Assembly (NCBI GenBank): GCA_018830745.1
Contig: JAHJRU010000100.1
Span: 1-7,171, forward strand
Length of the DNA stretch: 7,171 nucleotides
Reading direction: 5' to 3'
From: Chloroflexota bacterium
Lineage (GTDB): Bacteria > Chloroflexota > Dehalococcoidia > Dehalococcoidales > JAHJRU01
This document shows positions 1 through 4,422 of this stretch, one piece after another. The notes below the pieces were generated by a model. The model made no database searches, was not told the origin of the DNA, and saw only the letters and a list, made by a program, of their open reading frames with translations. The first letter of the stretch is position 1. Each line of letters opens with the position of its first letter. A program made the translations under genes and the position numbers.

Positions 1-1
1 G

Positions 2-799
2 GTTACCCTCGGCATGATGGCGCCACCGATGATTATGTCCCTGCTGGAGCACCCACAGCTCAACCGCTATGATACCGGCAGCCTCCGTCACGTATGGTTC
101 GGCGGTTTGCCCATGCCGGTTGAATCCTTCAAACGCGCGCTTCAGACCCTTGGTAACATCTTCTTCCAGGTTTACGGTATGATTGAGCTTACTCCACTAG
201 CCATTACTGTCCCCGAGGAGCAGGTAATCGATGGGCCGCCGGATAAGGTCAAAAGGCTGGCTTCCTGCGGTAAAGAGCCGCCTAATGTGGAAGTAAGGGT
301 GGTCAATGACGAAGGCACGGATGTGGTGCCGGGGGAGGTAGGCGAGGTAATAGGGAGGGGAGACAACCTGATGAAGGGCTACTGGCGTATGCCACAGGCT
401 ACGGAAGAGGCATTGAGGGATGGTTACCTGCACACCGGCGACCTGGCAACCATAGATGAAGATGGCTACATGTACCTGGTGGGAAGGAAGAAGGATTTGA
501 TTGTCAGCGGCGGTAACACCATATATCCATCAGAGATAGAGGAGGTAATCTACCAGCATCCGAGTATCGTTGAGGCAGCGATAATCGGAGTTCCTGATGA
601 TAAGCTCGGAGAAGTGCCCCTGGCAGTAGTCGTGGTGAGAAAGGAAGACAACGCTACTGCCGATGATATACTAGCCTTCTGCCAGCAAAAACTGCCGGAC
701 TATGCCTGCCCCAGGTCAGTGACCCTGGTCGAAAAGCTGCCCAGGAATCCGGCGGGAAAGGTGCTGAGAAAGGTGCTCCAGGAAAAGTACTGTTCCTGA
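2..799 (+). CDS. Acyl-CoA ligase (AMP-forming), C-terminal part, 5' truncated by window edge
   Basis: This is the C-terminal half of an ANL-superfamily AMP-dependent acyl-CoA synthetase, which activates a carboxylic acid to acyl-AMP and then to acyl-CoA in the cytoplasm. The frame is open to the left edge, so the gene starts upstream; I count residues from the Met at 14 only for convenience. Visible motifs in order: the adenine-contacting YGMIE at 54-58, the GRGDNLMKGYW segment at 114-124, the ribose-binding aspartate in HTGD at 140-143, the hinge region GRKKDLIVSGGNTIYPSEIEE at about 157-177, and the C-terminal catalytic lysine K249 in NPAGKVLRK. About half of the usual 500-550 residues is missing, all N-terminal, including the P-loop. 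The pattern fits medium/long-chain fatty acyl-CoA or related ligases, but acid specificity cannot be read from this part. No stop or frameshift is seen. The DUF2284 gene follows after 42 bp in the same direction. Confidence 0.93.
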   Translation, partial: VTLGMMAPPMIMSLLEHPQLNRYDTGSLRHVWFGGLPMPVESFKRALQTLGNIFFQVYGMIELTPLAITVPEEQVIDGPPDKVKRLASCGKEPPNVEVRVVNDEGTDVVPGEVGEVIGRGDNLMKGYWRMPQATEEALRDGYLHTGDLATIDEDGYMYLVGRKKDLIVSGGNTIYPSEIEEVIYQHPSIVEAAIIGVPDDKLGEVPLAVVVVRKEDNATADDILAFCQQKLPDYACPRSVTLVEKLPRNPAGKVLRKVLQEKYCS

Positions 800-830
800 A
801 AGTAGCATGTCCGAAAGTATTACTATCTGA

Positions 831-837
831 GAGGTGA
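831..837 (+). promoter_or_regulatory. Ribosome binding site of the DUF2284 gene
   Basis: GAGGTGA lies 4 nt before the ATG at 842. An in-frame TAG at 803-805 excludes any ATG, GTG or TTG start further upstream, so this site fixes the start. Confidence 0.75.
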
Positions 838-841
838 AGCC

Positions 842-1420
842 ATGCAGACATTGGACTCGATTGTCAAGGACTTGGAAGCCATCGCATCTGAAGGAGGAGC
901 TACCGCGGTTAAACTAATCAATCCCCAGGACGTGGTGGTGGCGCAGTGGGTAAGAAACAAATGCCAGGTGGGCTGCCGCCATTTCGCCAAGCGCTTTACC
1001 TGTCCCCCTTACGCCCCCACCCCACAGGAGACTGTCGAGGTACTGAAAAGCTATAACCAGGCTCTGCTCATCGAATTCGCCAACAGATACCGGGATAAGC
1101 TGCTTAAAGAGCCGGAAAAGACTCCGATTTATCTCACACTTTTCAACATGGAAAAAGCCGCCTTCCTCGCCGGCTACGAAAAGGCTCTCATGTACGAAGC
1201 CGGTCCCTGCGCCCTGTGCAAGGAATGCCCGGCGGAGAAAATGGAAAACCCGAATCCGTTTCTTAAAAGGGAATGCCTGCGCCCCGCGGAAGCCCGACCC
1301 GCCATGGAGTCAGCCGGCATCGATGTCTATAGCACCGTGCGCCGGGCGGGCTTTGAACTCGAAGTAGTGCGGGATAGGTCAGAGCCTTTCAAGTGCTTTG
1401 GCTTGCTCCTCCTCGATTAA
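842..1420 (+). CDS. DUF2284 family predicted metal-binding (Fe-S) protein
   Basis: A 192-residue soluble protein that I recognise as DUF2284, a family annotated as predicted metal-binding with no established biochemical role. It has eight cysteines in two groups. The first is CQVGC plus FTCPPYAPTP (C41, C45, C54). The second is GPCALCKECP (C123, C126, C129) followed by C145 in RECLRP. C185 sits near the C-terminus. The CxxCxxC...C spacing resembles a ferredoxin-like [4Fe-4S] site, so an iron-sulfur cluster is a reasonable inference. The segment ARPAMESAGIDVYSTVRRAG (151-170) is the family's characteristic C-terminal block. No signal peptide or membrane segment is seen. The length is close to typical for the family and the gene appears intact. 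It follows the acyl-CoA ligase by 42 bp with no terminator between them, so the two are likely co-transcribed; whether it acts with the ligase is unknown. Confidence 0.88.
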   Translation: MQTLDSIVKDLEAIASEGGATAVKLINPQDVVVAQWVRNKCQVGCRHFAKRFTCPPYAPTPQETVEVLKSYNQALLIEFANRYRDKLLKEPEKTPIYLTLFNMEKAAFLAGYEKALMYEAGPCALCKECPAEKMENPNPFLKRECLRPAEARPAMESAGIDVYSTVRRAGFELEVVRDRSEPFKCFGLLLLD

Positions 1421-1460
1421 GAGATAAGAAACTTACCAAACCCTGATGTCCTGAGTCGCC

Positions 1461-1503
1461 AAAAAAACAAACTCCCCTCCGGATACACATACCCAGAGGG
1501 GAG
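1461..1503 (-). terminator. Rho-independent terminator of the exported-protein gene
   Basis: Read on the minus strand, a perfect 8-bp stem (CTCCCCTC, plus-strand 1472-1479, pairing with GAGGGGAG at 1496-1503) with a 16-nt loop is followed by TTTGTTTTTTT (complement of 1461-1470 and its neighbour). It lies about 55 bp beyond the stop of the minus-strand gene. Read on the plus strand the stem is not followed by a T-run, so it should act mainly on minus-strand transcription, though it also lies between the convergent DUF2284 gene and this one. Confidence 0.85.
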
Positions 1504-1557
1504 ATATCGCTTCTCTGCTATCTTTGTTACTTTAGCTAACAGGTATTCCGTAAAGGT

Positions 1558-2121
1558 CTATGGCTGCTGCCATTTTCCGGTCATGGTAAAAGCACTACCG
1601 GTAATGACTGAAACATGTCCCTGAGGAGTAGGTATAAAAACGACCCACCCTTCAAAGTCACCTTGACCTTTAGCTCCGTCAGTGAAGGCCCAGTGGCCAC
1701 CAATAGTCAGCTTATACAGAGGAATGCCATCCGGATAACCGGGGGTGCCGGGAGGCAAATACCAGTCTGCGAACTCTATCGGCTCAATCTTACCATTCAC
1801 CTTGGCGACGTATGACCCTGCTTCCAGGGTGCCGTGAAGATTGCCCGCCTGGGTTGACAGTTCAACATTGGCCTTATAGGTCATGGTGGACTCAATGCCT
1901 TCTACGCCGCCAATATCCCCGAACAGGTTAACGGTAAGCTCACGCTCGATTACCCGCCACCGGCCACTCTGGCCAGCCGGCATCACCTCACCCTTTGAGA
2001 TGGAAGTGATACCTCCAATAGCCTCGAAGGGTACCGGTTTGGCCGCCAATGCCGTCATCGGCATCACGCTAGTCAGGACCAGGGCGAGAACAAGGGCCAC
2101 GAATAAGATTCTCTTTCTCAT
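1558..2121 (-). CDS. Small exported protein of unknown function
   Basis: A 187-residue protein with a clear Sec signal peptide: MRKR positive start, hydrophobic stretch at about 5-20, and a cleavage site near ALAA at 24-27. No cysteine follows the signal, so it is not a lipoprotein. The mature part of about 160 residues is rich in Gly, Thr and hydrophobic/polar alternation (for example ELTVNLFGDIGG at 61-72, TMTYKANVEL at 79-88, YKLTIGGHWAFTDGAKGQGDFEGWVVF at 136-162 and GSAFTMTGKW at 175-184), which suggests a mostly beta-strand fold, perhaps a small barrel. I do not recognise a catalytic motif. No cysteines or transmembrane segments are present after the signal. It is a single-gene unit with its own promoter candidate, a GAGGAGGG ribosome binding site 6 nt upstream and an intrinsic terminator. 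An in-frame stop (plus-strand 2134-2136) just upstream fixes the start. It faces the DUF2284 gene and is divergent from the GH3 gene. Confidence 0.85.
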   Translation of the reverse strand: MRKRILFVALVLALVLTSVMPMTALAAKPVPFEAIGGITSISKGEVMPAGQSGRWRVIERELTVNLFGDIGGVEGIESTMTYKANVELSTQAGNLHGTLEAGSYVAKVNGKIEPIEFADWYLPPGTPGYPDGIPLYKLTIGGHWAFTDGAKGQGDFEGWVVFIPTPQGHVSVITGSAFTMTGKWQQP

Positions 2122-2127
2122 ATTACA

Positions 2128-2135
2128 CCCTCCTC
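2128..2135 (-). promoter_or_regulatory. Strong ribosome binding site of the exported-protein gene
   Basis: On the minus strand GAGGAGGG stands 6 nt before the ATG. It nearly matches the full anti-Shine-Dalgarno, which suggests efficient translation. Confidence 0.8.
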
Positions 2136-2172
2136 ATTTAGTAATACGTTACGGTAAATCATTATGTTACAC

Positions 2173-2181
2173 AATATAGCA
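2173..2181 (-). promoter_or_regulatory. Candidate extended -10 promoter of the exported-protein gene
   Basis: On the minus strand TGCTATATT fits an extended -10 element (TGn followed by a hexamer matching TATAAT at 5 of 6). It would place the transcription start near 2166 and give a leader of about 45 nt. No good -35 hexamer exists at 16-18 bp spacing (ATGATT at 17), which is tolerable for extended -10 promoters. This is inference from sequence only. Confidence 0.45.
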
Positions 2182-2183
2182 TA

Positions 2184-2198
2184 ATTTTGTCACAAAAT
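2184..2198. promoter_or_regulatory. 15-bp perfect palindrome, possible operator
   Basis: ATTTTGT-C-ACAAAAT is a perfect inverted repeat with 7-bp arms and one central base. It lies immediately upstream of the candidate extended -10 element of the exported-protein gene, at about -18 to -32 of the predicted start, where a dimeric regulator could repress or activate. I cannot assign it to a regulator family. Because the surroundings are AT-rich, a chance palindrome is possible. Confidence 0.35.
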
Positions 2199-2312
2199 CA
2201 TTAACATAGGCATAAAGATTATAAATATTTCGTATATTTTTCATAATATCTTCATAAAGATTCGCCCTGATTTTTGAGTCAATATTCCAGATTTTACCAG
2301 ATAACGGCATCT

Positions 2313-2356
2313 CACCGGGAGTATTACTTTCGTTTTAAATGGTAGTACTCCTGGTG
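2313..2356. repeat. Long imperfect hairpin (16 paired positions, 12-nt loop)
   Basis: CACCGGGAGTA (2313-2323) pairs with TACTCCTGGTG (2346-2356), with one G-U pair. The stem continues inward through TTACT (2324-2328) and GGTAG (2341-2345) with two more wobble pairs, leaving the loop 2329-2340. Neither flank has a T-run next to the stem, so it is not a typical intrinsic terminator. It could be a structured RNA element or the end of a small repeat element. Confidence 0.6.
2315..2328 (+). repeat. Direct repeat CCGGGRGTATTACT, copy 1
   Basis: The 14-mer CCGGGAGTATTACT recurs at 2564-2577 with one change (13 of 14 identical). Copy 1 forms most of the left arm of the 2313-2356 hairpin. Confidence 0.55.
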
Positions 2357-2479
2357 CTTTCCTGACCTATTTTCCGAAATGAGGGCAGACACCCACGTCT
2401 TTTGACAGTCTACCTTGTTGCTGTGAACTGCCTATCTCGGTAAATTGATTCTTAGGCGATAACCACGCAGGGGCAATGG

Positions 2480-2495
2480 CATGACAATGGTCACG
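2480..2495 (+). repeat. GACAATG inverted-repeat site, copy 1
   Basis: ATGGCATGACAATG at 2476-2489 is 13/14 identical to ATGGCACGACAATG at 2544-2557. Around this copy TGAC (2482-2485) can pair with GTCA (2490-2493), with AATG in the loop. Confidence 0.45.
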
Positions 2496-2545
2496 GCGCA
2501 ATATGGCTATTTCATCCTATCATGTGAGATGGGAGCATGAGTTAT

Positions 2546-2565
2546 GGCACGACAATGAGCGTGCC
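2546..2565 (+). repeat. GACAATG inverted-repeat site, copy 2
   Basis: GGCACG (2546-2551) pairs perfectly with CGTGCC (2560-2565) around the 8-nt loop ACAATGAG. It runs directly into the second CCGGGRGTATTACT copy at 2564-2577. Confidence 0.5.
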
Positions 2566-2577
2566 GGGGGTATTACT
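2564..2577 (+). repeat. Direct repeat CCGGGRGTATTACT, copy 2
   Basis: CCGGGGGTATTACT differs from the copy at 2315-2328 at one position. Unlike copy 1 it is not followed by a complementary arm. Its first two bases are shared with the right arm of the 2546-2565 hairpin. Confidence 0.55.
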
Positions 2578-2619
2578 AAAGGTTTGGGTAAAATATGACG
2601 ATAGTAAGATAGGATTTGG

Positions 2620-2644
2620 CTCAAATGTCTAATAGACTATTGAG
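2620..2644. promoter_or_regulatory. Compound inverted repeat upstream of the GH3 gene, possible operator
   Basis: An inner perfect palindrome GTCTA-A-TAGAC (2627-2637) is flanked by CTCAA (2620-2624) and TTGAG (2640-2644), separated by a 2x2 mismatch. It is 66 bp from the GH3 start and could be an operator or leader hairpin. No convincing -35/-10 pair was found around it. Confidence 0.35.
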
Positions 2645-2678
2645 TAGAAAGCGCAATAGTATCCATACCTTGTCAGTC

Positions 2679-2694
2679 AGTGACAATGAACACT
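2679..2694 (+). repeat. GACAATG inverted-repeat site, copy 3 (weak)
   Basis: AGTG (2679-2682) can pair with CACT (2691-2694) around ACAATGAA. It has the same GACAATG core as the copies at 2483 and 2551 but no wider similarity, and sits just before the GH3 ribosome binding site. The match may be chance. Confidence 0.3.
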
Positions 2695-2698
2695 CAAT

Positions 2699-2704
2699 GA
2701 GGAG
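2699..2704 (+). promoter_or_regulatory. Ribosome binding site of the GH3 gene
   Basis: GAGGAG lies 5 nt before the ATG at 2710, and an in-frame TGA at 2698-2700 rules out an upstream start. Confidence 0.75.
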
Positions 2705-2709
2705 ACCGT

Positions 2710-4317
2710 ATGCGAGAAACCAGGCACCCAATGGTGAAAGCAGAATACGATAGGTTCTGGAGCAAGTACTGCGGGTTTTTCGACCTCTCAGTGGAGCAAT
2801 TCATGACTATACAGGAGGCATTGCTTCTGCAACAAATACCGCTGGTGGCTGGCTCCAGGCTGGGCCAAAGGTTTTTCGGCCAGAGAACTCCCGCCAGCAT
2901 AGATGAATTCCGCCAGTTTATCCCTTTAACTACCTACAGCGACTACCTCCCTGACCTGGAAGAAAGCCGCGGTGATTCTCTCCCGGAGAAACCATATGTC
3001 TGGGCTAGTACTTCTGGCGGTTCCACCTCCTTAAAAAGGGTGCCCTACACGCTTCAATTCTACAACCGGACACTTGATAACCTTATGGCGGCCTTTATTG
3101 TTGCCTGCTCCCATAAGAAGGGGTTGAGTTCCATTGCCGAACGCGACCATGTGCTATTCAATGTCGCCCCCAAGCCCTACCTCTCTGGAATACTGGCCTC
3201 GGGAGCCAATGAGAGGTTCAACCTGGAGCCCGTAATACCACCAGATGCACATGACGACATGGACTTCAAGGAAAAGGTAGCCAAAGGCTTTGAAGTATCC
3301 CTGGCAACTGGAGTTGACATACTGATTGCCATGAACAGCGTGCTGGTCAAGATGGGTAAAGACTTTAACCAGCATTCCGGTAATACCAAACTATCAAGAC
3401 ACCTTTTAAAACCTGGCGCAGCCTATCGGCTGGGCAAGGCGTGGCTGAGAAGCAAGCTGGAGGGAAGGAGCCTGTTACCCAAAGACTTATGGCCGGTAAA
3501 GGCTGTCATAGGCTGGGGAATCGATACCAAAATCTATCGAGAACTGGTGCATCAGTACTGGGGTCAATACCCTTATGAGTTTCATGCCTGCACCGAAGCC
3601 GGTATAGTGGCTATGCAGAGCTGGAACAAGAAGGACCTCACCTTCATCCCCTACTCCAACTTCTTCGAATTCATCCCGGAGAGCGAGTGGCTGGAGAGCA
3701 AGCGAAACGTCTTCTACCAGCCGCGAACCATATTGCTCTCCGAAGTTGAGCCGGGGCAGCGCTACGAACTGGTAATCACCGGTCTCTATGGCATGCCCTT
3801 CGTCAGGTACAGGCTGGGGCACCTGATTCGGATTACTTCGTTAGCCGATGAAGAGGCACAGGTCTACCTGCCACAGATGGTCTTTGAGTCTAGAGCCGAT
3901 GACCTGATAGACATCGCCGGTTTCACCCGAATAAGCGAAAAAGCGGTGGCTCAAGCCATTGCTAACGCTGGTTTTAATGGTACCGAGTGGTCAATCCGCA
4001 AGGAAATCAAACAGGGTAAACCGGCACTCCACCTTTATATTGAGCTTAATAGTAACAACACCGGGCAGGAAGTAGCCGCCGTCCTGGACCGCAGACTAAA
4101 GGAGATAGACTCTTTCTATTGTGATCTAAGCTCCATGATGGATATTCACCCACTTGAGGCGACCCTGCTCCGCCCCGGTACCTTCAGTGATTACTACCAA
4201 ATAAAGAGGAAAGCCGGAGCGGAGTTACCGGAGCGGCAGCCACCGCGTATGAATGCTCCCGATGCTGTCATCCAGGAAATCGTGCGGCTGAGTACTGCAA
4301 GAAAAGTAAACATATAA
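2710..4317 (+). CDS. GH3 auxin-responsive promoter family protein (acyl-adenylating enzyme)
   Basis: A 535-residue soluble protein of the GH3 family, a branch of the ANL adenylating enzymes. Characterised plant members activate an acyl acid with ATP and join it to an amino acid; the reaction of bacterial members is largely unknown. Motifs in order: an ATP/P-loop-like segment STSGGSTSLKRVP at 100-112, the HACTEAG adenylation motif at 292-298 (glutamate E296), and the GH3 signature YELVITGLYGMPFVRYRLGHLIRI at 352-375. These are followed by VFESRADDLIDIAGFTRISEKAV at 391-413 and a C-terminal domain ending with a SDYYQIKRK segment at 493-501. Length fits the family (about 500-600). The P-loop departs from the commoner TSGTTGxPK form (GGST where GTTG is usual), so activity should not be assumed. 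There is no signal peptide or membrane segment. The HD-GYP gene follows after 105 bp in the same direction with no clear terminator, so co-transcription is possible. Confidence 0.87.
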   Translation: MRETRHPMVKAEYDRFWSKYCGFFDLSVEQFMTIQEALLLQQIPLVAGSRLGQRFFGQRTPASIDEFRQFIPLTTYSDYLPDLEESRGDSLPEKPYVWASTSGGSTSLKRVPYTLQFYNRTLDNLMAAFIVACSHKKGLSSIAERDHVLFNVAPKPYLSGILASGANERFNLEPVIPPDAHDDMDFKEKVAKGFEVSLATGVDILIAMNSVLVKMGKDFNQHSGNTKLSRHLLKPGAAYRLGKAWLRSKLEGRSLLPKDLWPVKAVIGWGIDTKIYRELVHQYWGQYPYEFHACTEAGIVAMQSWNKKDLTFIPYSNFFEFIPESEWLESKRNVFYQPRTILLSEVEPGQRYELVITGLYGMPFVRYRLGHLIRITSLADEEAQVYLPQMVFESRADDLIDIAGFTRISEKAVAQAIANAGFNGTEWSIRKEIKQGKPALHLYIELNSNNTGQEVAAVLDRRLKEIDSFYCDLSSMMDIHPLEATLLRPGTFSDYYQIKRKAGAELPERQPPRMNAPDAVIQEIVRLSTARKVNI

Positions 4318-4331
4318 CATAGTTCAATCAG

Positions 4332-4364
4332 GATACCGCAGGTATGACAATATCTACCGGTATC
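4332..4364 (+). repeat. Alternative inverted repeats in the GH3/HD-GYP gap
   Basis: GATACCG (4332-4338) pairs with CGGTATC (4358-4364) around a 19-nt loop. The same left arm can instead pair locally as ATACC (4333-4337) with GGTAT (4341-4345). The two folds exclude each other. No T-run follows, so it is not an intrinsic terminator. Confidence 0.35.
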
Positions 4365-4404
4365 TGGCACTTGCTATTTGGAGAATAAGCTGGTATGAGC
4401 TAAC

Positions 4405-4410
4405 GGAGGT
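4405..4410 (+). promoter_or_regulatory. Ribosome binding site of the HD-GYP gene, long spacing
   Basis: GGAGGT is 12 nt before the ATG at 4423, longer than usual; AAGGGG at 4411-4416 is a weaker but better spaced alternative. An in-frame TGA at 4396-4398 and no other start codon between fix the start at 4423. Confidence 0.6.
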
Positions 4411-4422
4411 AAGGGGTTTTTC

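Larger units (their letters stand above)
2122..2709. other. Repeat-bearing 588-bp intergenic region without a convincing gene
   Basis: This region lies between the divergent exported-protein and GH3 genes. The first ~150 bp are strongly AT-rich and hold the promoter candidate for the minus-strand gene and a 10-bp direct repeat CATAAAGATT (2211-2220 and 2253-2262). The remainder holds the long hairpin at 2313-2356, the repeated CCGGGRGTATTACT word, three GACAATG inverted-repeat sites and the compound inverted repeat at 2620-2644, each listed separately. I saw no open frame here with a ribosome binding site and protein-like composition, and no tRNA. A degraded mobile element, a small RNA gene or a complex promoter region are all possible. 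Confidence 0.6.

Noticed and set aside
1472..1503. Stem-loop as a terminator for the plus-strand DUF2284 gene
   Set aside because: In that direction the stem is preceded by A residues and followed by ATATCGCTT rather than a T-run; it fits the minus-strand gene far better.
1883..2179. Plus-strand open frame of 98 codons opposite the exported-protein gene
   Set aside because: It overlaps a minus-strand gene that has a signal peptide, ribosome binding site and terminator; the product has low-complexity Arg/Thr-rich composition and no ribosome binding site.
2211..2262. CATAAAGATT direct repeat as an integration site or origin iteron
   Set aside because: Only two 10-bp copies in very AT-rich sequence, with no integrase, replication gene or tRNA nearby; chance is likely.
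2402..2433. TTGACA at 2402-2407 as a -35 element
   Set aside because: No acceptable -10 hexamer occurs 16-18 bp downstream (GAACTG and neighbours), and the site is about 300 bp from the GH3 start.
3487..3822. Minus-strand open frame of 111 codons inside the GH3 gene
   Set aside because: The plus-strand frame carries conserved GH3 motifs through this stretch; the antisense product matches nothing recognisable.
4371..4399. TTGCTA - 17 bp - TATGAG as a promoter for the HD-GYP gene
   Set aside because: Only 4/6 matches in each hexamer, and the predicted start near 4406 would fall inside the ribosome binding site.
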